Shown: positions 11,756 through 22,909 of the stretch, in pieces
Layout of the letters: every line of letters starts with the position of its first letter
Numbering within the stretch: position 1 is the stretch's first letter
Assembly: GCA_023101885.1 (NCBI GenBank)
Contig: JALPQD010000053.1
Span: 5,461,447 to 5,525,446, forward strand
Origin: Typhlomys cinereus
Lineage: Eukaryota > Chordata > Mammalia > Rodentia > Platacanthomyidae
Direction: 5' to 3'
DNA: 64,000 nt
Translations under genes and position numbers: made by a program
The notes under the pieces: model-generated
Database searches by the model: none
Told to the model about the DNA's origin: nothing
The model's input: only the letters and a program-made list of their open reading frames with translations

Positions 11756-12744
11756 TATGATATACAGCAGTTAGAGTGAGATCAGGTGCCTAAAACATCC
11801 CAGCATCTCTCTGGATCTTTTTTCTGTGCAGAATCTTCCAGGCTGCCACGGTGTTTGTAAGCTTCCTGGTATCCTTACAGTAAATTCTCTTTCAGGTTTA
11901 AGTGAACTGCAGTCCAATTTTATTACTTGCAACCCAACAACCCTGACTGATACAGGTGCCCTCTGTGAGATTATCTCTGTGATAAGGTAATGGGCATGGA
12001 TGCCATAGGAATATCAGGAGCTCTTTCTGGACATGAATTATTACCTGACCTTGCCTACTGGCTCTGGGGAGTCTTAGAGCTAAACTCTGAAAAATCAATA
12101 GCTGTGGGAGAACACCTTCTAATGGTTTAGCTGTTGCTGTGCAGCCCGAGGATCCAGTAACTGTTCAAGACGGTACCAGTATGCTTGTCCATTTATATAA
12201 GGGACTTTCTAATTTATGACCTATAATCTCAATTATATTTGTGGAAGCCCCAAGTGACCCAGTTCCACAGACTCATTCCCACAATGAAATGAGCAGAGAG
12301 CTAACCCATAATATGTCTTTGTCTCACCTGTATAACACACTGAATCTGGACAAAGCAGGTCTGCCAGCCCTGGCTGGTACTGGCTCATTTTCTAATAGGT
12401 TTACCCTCATTTTCAGGAATCTCTAAAACTGCTTGGGGCAGCAAGACATAATGACCACACATTAGCTAAATATTCTGCCTAGAAAGCTCTTAAAAATCAA
12501 AGGATATTGGCCACTCCCGAGGATGTGAATGATAAAAGTTAGGGCTTCTTCCAGCACAGTCCACACAGAGCCAGAGGCACCGGAAGGCGTCCTGGTAATG
12601 GACAAAGTCCCTCGATTCCATAGGCAGAGGGGGTCACATGGTGCTGCAAGGCTCCTGCCATTGTCATGATGCTATTGTGTCTCTGCCAGACTGCTGCATA
12701 CTGCTGCTCACCCTAGAATTAGGAGATTCCACAAACCACTTGTC
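11754..12744. other. Unique non-coding sequence
   Basis: No gene or clear repeat. The short frames have stops on both sides and no recognisable product. Part of 12650-12744 could be an extension of the L1 fragment that is too diverged to recognise. Confidence 0.45.
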
Positions 12745-13011
12745 CTACTGGAGGAAGCATACACTGATGCAGCCACTAAAGAAAACAGCATGGATGTCCC
12801 CCACTAAAAAAAAAAGAAAAAAAGAAAAACCCTGAAGTGCCATACAGCCCATTTAACCTATGGATTCCAACTTCTGGGTATTTATCCAAAATAACTCAGA
12901 GGAGAAGCTCAAAGAGGTGAGCACTCCCAAATGCATCCCGGCACGACTCCTAGCAGAACTGTGGAAATATCCTAATTCAATGACTGACTGATAAGCAGAT
13001 AAAGAAAATGT
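12745..13011 (+). mobile_element. L1 fragment (3' part of ORF2), sense, broken
   Basis: The order GATGCAGCCACTAAAGAAAA, CAGCATGGATGTCC, TTCTGGGTATTTATCCAAAA, CAGAACTGTGGAAATATCC, then GATAAAGAAAATGTGCAAC parallels the end of mammalian L1 ORF2. The frame is interrupted by stops and small indels, so it is a dead fragment. It continues after a B1-like insertion at 13012-13086. Confidence 0.8.
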
Positions 13012-13086
13012 GCAACTTCCAGAAACTTGGGGGTTGAGGCATGAGTTTGAGGTCAGACTGAGCAATCCAGCAAGATTTCAAGAAAA
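13012..13086 (+). mobile_element. B1-like SINE fragment inside L1
   Basis: CCAGAAACTTGGGGGTTGAG, GCATGAGTTTGAGGTCAGAC, TGAGCAATCCAGCAAGATTTC and a short A-rich end follow the B1-like order. L1-like sequence resumes after it, so it probably inserted into the L1, although part of the L1 is not visible at the junction. Confidence 0.6.
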
Positions 13087-13218
13087 ATGCAGGGAAGTGA
13101 ACAATATTCCTTAGTAAGGATTAGCGTGGATGCACCTTGAGACATTACACAATGAATGAATCCAGACACAAAAGAACAAATAGTCCCAAGCATGCGAAGT
13201 ATCTAAAATATTTAAACT
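13087..13218 (+). mobile_element. L1 fragment (ORF2 end), continuation
   Basis: GTGGATGCACCTTGAGACAT, CCAGACACAAAAGAACAAAT and the GAAGTATCTAAAATA stretch correspond to the L1 region encoding the last part of ORF2 (atggatgaaccttgaagacat...agccagacacaaaaggacaaat...). It is interrupted at 13218 by the SINE that follows. Confidence 0.75.
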
Positions 13219-13456
13219 GGGGCTGGAGAGATGGCTCAGGGGTTAAGACTCTGCCTCACAAGCACGAGGGTTCTGAGTTCAGTTAGGGTGCCAGATCCCA
13301 CGTAAAAATGCCAGGGGCAAAAGGCAGCAGTCTGCACTTCTGGCCCTGGTAGGCGGAGCCTGGGAGATCCCAGAGCAATACAAAAAGGAGGTAGAAGCAA
13401 TCCAGGATGATTCTGGAAATCACCCTTGGTCCTCCACAAGGACACACACACACAAA

Positions 13457-13488
<32 letters not shown>

Positions 13489-13504
13489 TAAATAAATAAA
13501 TAAC
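13219..13504 (+). mobile_element. B2-superfamily SINE inserted in L1, flanked by a target duplication
   Basis: Starts GGGGCTGGAGAGATGGCTCA, followed by the B-box region, the body (GGCCCTGGTAGGCGGAGCCT, GGAGGTAGAAGCAATCCAGG) and CACCCTTGGTCCTCCACA. The tail is (TAAG)n then (TAAA)n instead of a long CA array. The 15-base sequence TAAAATATTTAAACT at 13204-13218 recurs at 13518-13532 with one mismatch, which marks the target-site duplication. Confidence 0.92.
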
Positions 13505-13517
13505 GTTTTTTAAAAAA

Positions 13518-13702
13518 TAAAATATTCAAACTCACAGAAGTGAAGAATAGAAGCATGAAGGGAGGAGGGAGAGAGGGGCAAATAAACTGATGCTGATGAA
13601 TGGGCTTCAGTTCCTTAAGAAAGTGTTATGGATCGGCTGTGTGAGACTGTGCCCACAGTAATTACCATTGAATTATACACACATGTCAAAGTCTATTAAG
13701 AG
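13518..13702 (+). mobile_element. L1 3' end, continuation after SINE
   Basis: CAAACTCACAGAAGTGAAGA, ATAGAAGCATGAAGGGAGG and, near 13667-13700, ACCATTGAATTATACACAC with CAAAGTCTATTAAG parallel the post-ORF2 L1 sequence (aactcatagaag...gtagaatggtgg...cactgaactgtacac...). This fits the SINE having split a single older L1 copy. Confidence 0.65.
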
Positions 13703-14216
13703 GACAGACCCCGTGTGAAGTGCTCTCAGAACAAGCTAATAAATCACAGAGGTGAGGGGACTCTCATCTCTGGTCTAACTGACTCACATGAGCTCTTCGA
13801 GGTGGGGAGGTTTCTAGCCTAGTGGCAAATGCACAGTGAGACAAATAAGGTTGCTTAGTCCATTGCTGGACCCAAAGACGATAAAGCACACAGCGGCTTT
13901 GCAAAGCAGGGAACAACGGTGCCAGCAACTGCCGGCGAGGAGACAGGGATGTGAAGTGGACTGCGGCAAGCGACAGGATTGCACCCATAGTCCAGGGTGT
14001 CTGGACATGAATACTTCCCACAGTCCCTAGACAACAGCTCCAACGGGACACACTTTCTTTTTGTTTTGGGATCTCCCTGATGATTCTGCAAGCTAGCCCA
14101 CATTTTCAGCTTCCACAATCCTGTTCTCACAATGTATGCATCTGTTAACTCTGTGGCAAATTCATTATGCCACCACAGAAAATCACAGATCCTTAATTCA
14201 GAAACCCTTTCTGGCA
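13703..14216. other. Unique non-coding sequence
   Basis: Frames on both strands across 13764-14217 are open for up to 120 codons, but they overlap each other in conflicting phases and have no domain. I leave them uncalled. Confidence 0.45.
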
Positions 14217-14564
14217 CTGGGGAGAGAGCTCAGAAATTAAAACCTTTGCCTCAAAAGCAAAAGCACCTGAGTTCAGATTCCCAAATCCAACAGAATAATC
14301 CCAAGGAGATATGGCAGCAGCCTGGAATTTTGATCCTGGAAGGTGAAGCATGAGAAATCCCAAAGCAAAGTAGTAAGAGGTAGAGCAATTCAGTGTCGTT
14401 CTATCAATGTCATCCTTGGGCCTTCAAGACATACACACCCAAGTGTGCCCTTGAACGGACACATACACACACACCACACAACATACACAACACACACCAC
14501 GCACGCACACATGCACATACACATGCACAGACACACAATGGATCCAAAAAAAAAAAAAAAAAAA
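14217..14564 (+). mobile_element. B2-superfamily SINE, diverged copy with CA and poly-A tail
   Basis: The head ACTGGGGAGAGAGCTCAG, B-box CACCTGAGTTCAGATTCCC, body GCAGCAGCCTGGAATTTTG and GAGGTAGAGCAATTCAG, then TCATCCTTGGGCCTTC are recognisable. The tail is an imperfect CA array with CACGCACG and ATGCACAT units ending in about 18 A. Point differences mark it as an older copy. Confidence 0.85.
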
Positions 14565-15819
14565 GGAAGGAGAAATCTCACTGAAATCAAATGACTTCTC
14601 ATCCCAGAACCTCCAGGTCTCTCCAAGGGTCAAGAAAGTATCTTGAAAAATCATTCTCCATCTTTCCCTGCCAATCTTCCATGCCCAATACTTGTCACCA
14701 AAGGGAACCATGAGCATGGCCAGCGATGCCAGCCTTCAAACGGTATACTACGACCCCCATCCTGGTGGGAGGCAGTGGTCCCCAATGTACCCACAGAAGT
14801 CTGGCTCCAGAGAGCGTGCTACAAAGTTTACATGGAAGTCTCAAGCTATAGAGAGTAAATAAAAGCAAAAGGGGAACAAGCTGTTCCCCCCACAAGCCAT
14901 GTTTTTACGCTTAAATTTACACTTATCCTAAAACCACTGCAGGATGTTAAACCACGAGGACACTTAAGACCCTAACGAGTAGGCTGAGGTCACCAGGCTC
15001 TGTGGCCGGCAGAATTGGCTCCCTGCCATGCCTACAGCTGAGGAGAGACAGCCGCTCGCAATCGCACTGCCATTTGGAACAAGAAATTCCAAGTGTGCTG
15101 CTTCAAGCCACCTACCCAAATGTGTTGCCCCGAGTAAAGTGTATGGGGCTCAGTGTTCTCATGGCTGCCAGGCATCAGGATAGGGTGGATAGTATTTGTG
15201 AACCTTAGAAATGTCAGATTTCTCAAAAATAAATAATGCCTAATGTTTAAGCTACATTTTTTCACAACTAACTTAGAGGGATTGTAAACTGCATCAACCC
15301 TATTGTTACAACACAATGGGTCTTTTTCAGGACATCTTTAACAAATCGAGCAGTTAAATATTGCCTGATGCCAAGTGCAAACAGCAGAAGCAGCACAAAT
15401 CATAGAAACAATTGTCTGTGGCCTAAGAAAATGAGAATAAATCAAGTATAGCCCAGTAAAAGTCAGGAGGCAGAACAGAAGGAAATTTAAAGTACAAGAG
15501 GTTTTCTTCTTTTTTCCTCTTATTTTAAGAAAAACTTACATCCTGAATACATGGAACCAATTAGTGTTAAGTAAAATTGCCAGTTAGCATACTTCTGTAT
15601 GCTAGCTCCTGAATTAAAGTATCTAGTATACTTTTGCAACATTCCTTTAAATACGTCTTTATAAGATTTGTACATCTTCAAGCTTCTTTGCTCAACAATA
15701 CTTTCTTGATTCAGTGTATTCTTTAGTACCAAGATTCTCTTCCAGACAGAATATTTAAATACACACAGACCAGGATAAGGCAAACAAAAAGTCTAGCTTA
15801 CGGTTTAGCCCTGAGAGTC
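14565..15819. other. Unique non-coding sequence
   Basis: No gene or recognisable repeat. From about 15480 the sequence becomes T-rich and AT-rich. Confidence 0.5.
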
Positions 15820-15948
15820 AAGAATTCAAGCAGACAGACAGGCTGAGACAGGATGACCATGAGTTTCAGATGCACCTGAGCTATGCAGCAAGTTCAAAGT
15901 CAGTCAAAGCAACATAGTGAGACTTGTCTCAGAAATAAAAGGAGAGGG
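15820..15948 (+). mobile_element. B1-like / B4 body SINE fragment
   Basis: GGCTGAGACAGGATGACCAT, GAGTTTCAGATGCACCTGAG, CTATGCAGCAAGTTCAAAG and CAACATAGTGAGACTTGTCT plus an A-rich tail follow the 7SL-derived B1 order (gaggcaggaggatcatgagttcaaggccagcctgggctacatagtgagac). There is an apparent duplication of the AAAGTCAGTCAAAG portion. Confidence 0.65.
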
Positions 15949-16719
15949 GATGAGACTACAGTAGCATAGTAGACTCATGACAAGATCCCAAAGATTATCC
16001 CAACACAGCCATGAAGAATCCTACCCACTGAATCAAGACTCTCTCTGCCACTTACAAGCTGTATAACTAAGGGCCATATATAATCTTAGTTTCCTATTCT
16101 GGAAAAGGTAAATCCTGGTAGCATCAACTGGTGTGCCTGACTCCAGTACAGACATCAGCCCACAGAAGGTGTCTGTTCTGTTGTCTTTGCGAAGCCCCGC
16201 CTGGACCACTGTCAGCAAGTAAACAGCATCCAGCAAAGACTTCTGGGACATCTCCTCCAGGGACCGCCATCCCTACCTTCACTGAGTGGACACACAGGAT
16301 TGCTGTATAAAAGACTGCAGCGCCGTTATTAAGAAGCTGATGAGCATCAATAAGTAGTGGCCGCCTCTATGCAAATCCATGCCTTTGGCTAACGTACCCA
16401 GGAATCATCTCTGAGCAAAGCGTAGGACTTCTTAAATGCAGTATCACTTCAATTTCTAAACATAGGAAGCCAGAGAAATGTACAAGCAGAGCGGCGAGCC
16501 AAAGCGACACTAGAAGTAAAATTATAAGGCGCAATCGCGAAGGCACATGCGCAGCCCCGCGTTAATCAGGTTCTGCTGGGCCAAAAACCAGCAATCACAG
16601 ATATGTTCATTAAGCTAACTGATCCATACAGAGTCCCTGATCTACACAGTGTGGGCGATGCGCCCTGATCCGCTTCTCTCCGGCCAGGTTCAGCCTGCAC
16701 AGGAGCCTTTGAGCTTCAC
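15949..16719. other. Unique sequence with a small CpG-rich patch
   Basis: Mostly unique DNA. At 16485-16565 CpG dinucleotides cluster (AGCGGCGAGC, GGCGCAATCGCGAAG, CACATGCGCAGCCCCGCG) in an otherwise CpG-poor region. The TGCGCA core resembles an NRF1-type half site. No promoter elements or coding exon are evident alongside. Confidence 0.5.
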
Positions 16720-16858
16720 CACTGTCTTGGTTTCCTCAGATAACATCGGTCATCCCCACAGTCCCCTGAAGATTAAATGAGATGTTGCATCATAGTGCAT
16801 AAGCAGAGTATGTTAAGCATATCTAAATTATTATTATTACTAGTCATTATTATAACTA
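16720..16858 (+). mobile_element. MIR SINE relic
   Basis: GTCTTGGTTTCCTCAGATAA, then CCTGAAGATTAAATGAGATG, TTGCATCATAGTGCATAAG and an ATTATTATTATTAC end follow MIR (tcagtttcctcatctg...tgaggattaaatgagataatgca...gctattattatt). One of the clearer MIR copies here. Confidence 0.75.
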
Positions 16859-17836
16859 GTAGATAGTTTCAAGATCTAAGTCACCAAAATTGAGCACATC
16901 CTCAGAGTAAAATCCACTTACTTCTTCTTAAGGAAGTTCAAAGCTTCTGGACATGCGTCAGAACTTCTTTTTCTCTGACCATCCTAGCATCCCCCACTGC
17001 CCTCCGATACCCAAACAGGTTTGCATCCAGGAGAAGGTAGGAGGAAATGGGAACCAGGTCATGGCGAAGAGTAGCATTGCTGATCCAGTGACCCAGGACA
17101 GGGACAGACCAGGACAAGGGACTGTCCTCCCTGTACATGCTCAGAGGACATCAAGGGGGTGGGGGGGTAATCACTGAATGACCCAGCTCAATGGCTTTGA
17201 AGAGTGATTACACTGTAACACTGATCTGTGTGCTTCATTCTCCTGAGGCCTCTCTCTGAGCAAAATGACTCATTTCCCAGGTAAAGAAGGATTGAAGCAT
17301 TCTCCATGTGTAGCAGTCCCTTGCTGCCATGTTCCAAGCCCAATGAAATAGTCGAGACACACTGAGGTCTGGGAGAGGGAAACCCGCCACCTTGAACACG
17401 GGCTGCCAGAGGCAATGGAGGAGCCATTACTACACTGCCGCATCACATGGTGCCTTAATCTGCTCTCTCCACCACATTTCCTCCTTTTGATTAGAAATAT
17501 GTAGCATTTAATGCTTCCATTAATTATATTTCAACAAGTGGACAAATGAAGTCGATTCTCAAAGCTAAGGCTTACATGAGGAGTTAATTGGATCACAGTC
17601 TTCCTTATGTTAGGCACAGAAAATCTCCTGGAGTCAACCATAATCACCCATAAAACTTGGGTGTAAGAAAATTTAATTAGCTCTCTGAGAAAAATAAAAA
17701 TGCTTCCAAACTCTGCCCTGAAAATTCACTCACCATAGTTAGAAATCAACCCTGAAAGCAAGTGCAACACCCTATAGGTTCAAGAAAGGAGAAAGCACAG
17801 CATCAGAGAATAAGTGCAATCTTTTAAAAGGCTAAG
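16859..17836. other. Unique non-coding sequence
   Basis: No gene, RNA gene or recognised mobile element. There is a short G-homopolymer near 17155-17167. Confidence 0.5.
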
Positions 17837-18104
17837 AGGGGTTAGGGAGATAGCTCAGGGGTTATAATCTTTGCCTCATAAGCAAGAGGACCTGAGTTCT
17901 AATCCCCAGATCCTACATAAAAACACCAGGCAGAATTCGCAGCAGCCAGCACTTCCACCCTTGGAACAAAGCAATAAGGAAGTAGAGCAATCCAGGATGA
18001 TTCCTGATGTCACTCTTGGGTCACCTACAGACACATTCAAGTGTCCTCTTACACCGCGCCACACGCATGCACACAAACAAAAAAAGTAAAAAAAAAAAAA
18101 AGTC
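17837..18104 (+). mobile_element. B2-superfamily SINE, first subfamily
   Basis: GGGGTTAGGGAGATAGCTCA head, CCTGAGTTCTAATCCCCAG, GCAGCCAGCACTTCCACCC, AGTAGAGCAATCCAGGATGA and TCACTCTTGGGTCACC are present, with a short CACGCATGCACACA and poly-A end in place of a long CA array. It lies head-to-tail with the next SINE. Confidence 0.88.
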
Positions 18105-18122
18105 TTTAAAAATGTTAACAAT

Positions 18123-18348
18123 GGGGCTGGAGAGGAGGCTCAGGGGTTAAGCCTCTGCCTTGCAGGCAGAAGGTCCTGAAACCAGATCCTAGACCCCACG
18201 TATAGACTCCGGGCAGAAGTGGGGGGGCCTGCGTTTCTGGTCCTGATAGGATGGAGCCTGTGAATCCTGGGGCAGAGTAAACAAGGTGGAGGTGGAGGCG
18301 TCCATGGTGGTTCCTGAATTCGCCCGTGGTTCTACACACACACACATG

Positions 18349-18395
<47 letters not shown>

Positions 18396-18420
18396 GCACA
18401 TGCACAATTGAATGAATAAA
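18123..18420 (+). mobile_element. B2-superfamily SINE, second (GGTGGAGGCGTCCATGG) subfamily, with target duplication
   Basis: Carries the diagnostic body of the second subfamily: AGAAGTGGGGGGGCCTGCG, GGAGCCTGTGAATCCTGGGG, AGAGTAAACAAGG, GGTGGAGGCGTCCATGGTGG and a TTCGCCCGTGGTTCTACAC end. A CA array and AATTGAATGAATAAAAAAAG tail follow. AAAAATGTTAACA (18108-18120) recurs as AAAAGTGTTAACA (18421-18433), a 13-base target duplication with one mismatch. Confidence 0.92.
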
Positions 18421-18433
18421 AAAAGTGTTAACA

Positions 18434-18838
18434 GCATGTCTTCTTAACGTCTAACTTGGCTTAATGAATGCAGCAGCATGAACTCCTATACACAGTGTGT
18501 ACACAAGTGTATGTGCAGAACACAGCAGAACTTGCTAAATAGTCAACAATGCAGGCCAAGGAGAAGGGTAATTTCATTTTCCACCTGATGAATTGGAAAA
18601 TAATAAAACGACCAGAGGAGCAATCAGTCCCAGTCAAGTTGGGAGGACTGGCAGGCCCAATGTATTGTGAAGAGAGGGTGAAGAGGATGGCGTCGGGGGG
18701 ACACCTGCTGATGACTGTCACAGCTAGACATGCACCTGTCCGTGAGTCACAATCCCACTCTCAGCAGTAGCATTCAAGGACAGAGACCTCCGATACCTTT
18801 TTTAAGTCAAGTACATATAATGAGAACCGACTGATGCA
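18434..18838. other. Unique non-coding sequence
   Basis: No supported feature. The frames on both strands carry no recognisable motif. Confidence 0.45.
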
Positions 18839-18955
18839 ATCTGAACAGCTCTACTCCCAGCTGCTTGGAAGGCTGCGGCAGGGGACTTGCATGAACTCAT
18901 GAGGTCGAGAACAGCTAAGACTTCTTCCAGAAAAAAACATCAATAGCAAAAACAT
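18839..18955 (+). mobile_element. B1-like SINE fragment
   Basis: CTCTACTCCCAGCTGCTTGG, AAGGCTGCGGCAGGGGACTT, GCATGAACTCATGAGGTCGAG and AACAGCTAAGACTTC followed by A-rich sequence follow the B1-like order (taatcccagctgcttgggaggctgaggcagg...gaggtc). Confidence 0.6.
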
Positions 18956-19795
18956 AGAAATAGCTTTTATAACAATAGGATCATGGTATGTCAGACATAA
19001 TCATCCTTAAACATCATGTCCCAATTAGAAAGAACAAAGGAGTTCGCTATGCAAAGATGGCAAGAGATGTTGTGGAATCCAAGGGTTATAGACTGGATAC
19101 TAAGTAAGACCAATGACCTGGTACTGTTTCTATAGAACTAAAACAGAGGAGTGAAAGGCTTCAAATGTAAGTATGTACTTGTACACCTCTGCATACAGAC
19201 ACACATGGAGAAAGATACCAAGCGTTACCACCAGTGATCTCAGGACAGTTGGACTTAAGAGAGGAAAGGCTTAACTCTTCCAACAACCATCTTAAATTAT
19301 TTCTGTGAGAAAAAATAAAAAGATGTGAGAGGTACTGGGTGAAGCGGAGTCTGGAAAACTATGTCACTACATGTGGGCAAACGAGATGTGAGTTATAAAT
19401 TAGTTACCATCAGCTGCTTCCTAGAAAAATAGAGCTTCGGAGGCTCAGGACCCCACCATCCAGCCTTGTGATCACATCTCACTGGTGTCCATTTACAGAC
19501 ATAAGCTCCACACACTGGTACTACCGCCAGCCTCCTCAGAGACAAAGCTGGTCCACGAGGCAGGTTGTGAGTGAGGCGAGGCCGGGTGGGACTGGCATGC
19601 TCCACCCCCGCTCTCCGCCCCTGCAGAGCTCCAGGCTGGTTTGACAGTCGTGTTCATGCCACCGTGATAAACTGGCTTCACATCCAAAATTGGGCACAGG
19701 CAGGGCTTCTGTGAAGAGAAACCCCCGATTGCAAGTGTGGAGCATGCTCGTGCTTCCCAAGTTGCCCCTCTAAGTGCACCCTGCTTGTGGGTTTC
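18956..19795. other. Unique non-coding sequence
   Basis: No gene recognised. 19440-19640 is moderately GC-rich and unique. Confidence 0.45.
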
Positions 19796-19823
19796 ACACA
19801 CACACATTTTGTCAACAGAAGGG

Positions 19824-19870
<47 letters not shown>

Positions 19871-19924
19871 TACACACAGACACAGGCATACACATTTGCT
19901 TGTGCGCTCACAGACACACACAGG
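19796..19924. repeat. CA microsatellite not attached to a SINE
   Basis: An uninterrupted CA run (about 19827-19864) is flanked by shorter CA-rich pieces. Upstream sequence shows no SINE head, and the overlapping His/Thr and Cys/Val frames are artefacts of the array. Confidence 0.93.
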
Positions 19925-22610
19925 GGATCACCTGGCCGATGGAAGACTTGCCTGAGTGTGCACCAAGCACCACCCCAAAGCAGTTGCTGGGACATGGGTG
20001 TTTTCTGAGTGCTGGTAGGGAGATGACAACTCTCATGAAAATGCAGTGTCGATCTGACTCCCCCTTACCACTGAACTCTACAAGCCAGACACAGTGTAAG
20101 GCAGGTGGGCCACAGGCTGCGGGTAAGGGAGAAAAGCTACCACTCGTGACGATAACCCTCGAGGAGGCCACTGAAGCACACATCGAGCTGAACTGCTTGT
20201 CATCCACCGCAAAGCTGCTGGGTAGCTAAGGCCTCACACTACTGACCTGCCCTGAGAAGCAGTCAGAAGGCGTTGTGGTTGGAATGTCCTTACCAACACT
20301 CAGGATGGACTAAGTCCTTGTTGGCAGCAAGGACCATTAGGCATAATTAACACTGAATGGTCCTGTGGGTGGAGCTCTGGTCTCATGCCAGGGAAGGCCT
20401 TTGATAAGATGCTCTGTCTTGCCACGAGGTGCCAGGTACCACCATGGTACTCTACAGAGTCCCTGCCAGCAAACAGGACCTTGCCAGATGTAGCCTCTTG
20501 ACTTCCATTCTCTGTATCTGTAAGCTGACCAAACCTTACTTCTCTGTACATGATTCCATCTGTGGTACACAGTTATAACAACGGAAAATAGGCTACAACC
20601 CAATACGAACGGCTCTTTCCAACAATCACAACAACAAACTTCTATTTTCTAATAGCCAAGAACGTCCTGGCAACACTGAAAAAGGTAAGCCAAGAAAAAT
20701 GTCTGCTTGCCCGGCCCTCCAAATGCTCAGCATACATTTCCCAGAACAAGTGCCAGCTGAAATCGTGGCTTGATTCCTTGCGGCTTAGCACAGCTCCACT
20801 TACAGAACAGACTCACAGGTGAAAAATTAGATGAGCGAAAGTATAAACAAAACTTCTCCATGGGAAGGCCGGTTTGCTGTAACAGGGAATGTGCATTCAA
20901 TCGCTGGGTGGGAAGGGGCTGGAGGCAGGGTGACCAGGCCCAGGAGATGTGAACACCTCTGAAGGTGTGTCCCTGAAATCTGTCCTCGCAGCAGCAAGAC
21001 AGTGACACTGGTAAATTTCCAGGGATCCTCTGACTGTCTACGCCAGATTTAATTTTTATGTTTATTTGGTTTTGATCAAAATGCAGGCAATCTCAAGGGG
21101 CCTTCTGAATTCCAGTCCCTGCACTCTCTCGTCTAGTACGCTCGCAGATGAGGGGCTCTCGTGCATCAAATGCTACTCAATTCTGCCTGGCATGTCCCAG
21201 TGGTCCCAATCCCACTTGCAGTAAAGTTGCTGCAAGTTGTGTGAGATGATTTCAAATGTAAACTACCTGCAAAGGGAAACGGTTTCAAACCACAGAAGAG
21301 AATGAAGGTTCTGACAAACACAAAAATCCCAAGGACCCGTTGATAGCGTCCAAAAATAAATTCCAAGTCTCTTTGCAGTATTCACGAAGCTGTTGTTGTT
21401 GTGCTAGAAACTGGTTTAGTCTGTTTTCTCCAACTTGATTCACCTTGTATTTCAAGGTAGTACTGAGGAATGACAACCTAGCTAGCTACCCTTCCTCGTT
21501 ACCCAAGCAGCACACATGACTCTGAAGTCACGCAGTAGGTCTACAGAACACACTGCCTTTTATGAAGAATCAGGGCCTTTCCTATTTGCTACTGGCATTT
21601 TGAACCAGCTGAATTACAATTAGCTTGATTCCGTTGACCCAAATGAAGGCTTATGTCTGATTTCATGGCTGTGCACATTGTGCCTGCCTCTCCCTCTGTT
21701 CCTTCAGTGGGAAGCTCTCCTCCTTCGGGATTGGAGACGACCTTTCTGTTCAGTTCCATCCCATGTCTTCCCTGAAACTGCAAAGCAGGGCTGGGCTGTG
21801 TCTGTGGTGGCGTCTTTCTTCCCCCAGTCACCCCCCCCATCGCGACCTTGGCTTCTCTGCAACATGTATCTTCACGCTCACTGTTTCCAAAGGTCTTGTT
21901 GGTATGTGTCTTTCTCCCCAGCAGATAGCGTGGCTTGCTGACCTGCACACACATATTTTTATCAGCAAGAGATTCTTCTGCTATCTCTTTGTAAGTTTTT
22001 CGGCTCCCATTTTTCATTCTCTTCCTTTAGAAAAACAAATAAATATGTGAAGGGTAGCCTTTGTTTTTGAGAGTTACCAGCTTCAGAGAAATCCCCTTGA
22101 TCACATTCTACACTTTATTTTAGAGGCGTTTCTCTACCACCCTGAATCTTCATTTCTGTTTACTCAACTCGGGGACTTCTAAGACGGTTTTCATCTTCAC
22201 GGAGGTTTTATTTTCCCTTTCTTTGCTGGGATGGATCAGCTCCTGTTCTGTCTCCTTCATCTTCCCTTTCCTTTCATCATGCGCATCTTTTCTTCCCTTT
22301 TCTGAAAACCCACTCATTGCTGCACCCTGAAGGCTTAGGAGAAGAGAATTTTCTCTGTCCATCAGATAATGTGCCTAGTGACTCAGCCTTCATTCACTGA
22401 CCTCTGTGACTCTGCTCCTCCATGCCCACAACAGTCAGGAGGACACTTGTCATTGGCAGGAAGAACAGCGCCTTTTAGCCTGGCACTGAGAACCCACAAC
22501 ATTCTCCAAACATACTCAGTGAGTTCTGTACCCGCAGGTAGACCAACCGCATACTAGGGTTGAGGGTAACGCACTTCAGCCTTCAGTAAAGTTGGTGTAA
22601 GAAATTACAA
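19925..22610. other. Unique non-coding sequence
   Basis: A long repeat-poor stretch. Several frames of 80-150 codons occur in GC-moderate parts (19774-20229, 21589-22017), but they overlap in opposing phases, show no family motif, and the first starts in a CA array. No RNA gene is seen. Confidence 0.5.
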
Positions 22611-22855
22611 AAGAAGGGAGATGACTCAGGGGTTAAAGTCTCTGCCTTTCAAGCAAAAGGACCTGAGTTCGGATCCCCAGATCCCACGTAAAAATGAAGG
22701 ATGTATATAGCTGTGGCCTGTAATACTGGCCCAGTGCTTGGAAGGTGGAGCCTGGGAAACTCCACAGCAAAGCAATTAGGAAGGTAGAACAATGCAGGAT
22801 GGTTACTGATGTCACCCTTGGACCTCCACGGGCACTCACACTCAAGTGCCCTCTT

Positions 22856-22904
<49 letters not shown>
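22611..22904 (+). mobile_element. B2-superfamily SINE, first subfamily
   Basis: The head is slightly 5' truncated (AAGGGAGATGACTCAGGGGT), with CCTGAGTTCGGATCCCCAG and ATCCCACGTAAAAATG. The body carries a small insertion (TGTATATAGCTGTGGCCTG), then GAAGGTAGAACAATGCAGG, CACCCTTGGACCTCCACG and a pure CA array at 22858-22904. Confidence 0.9.

Positions 22905-22909
<5 letters not shown>

Noticed and set aside
12100..12430. Possible processed pseudogene or retroviral pol-like fragment
   Set aside because: I tried to read it as a broken coding region but found no frame of recognisable protein.
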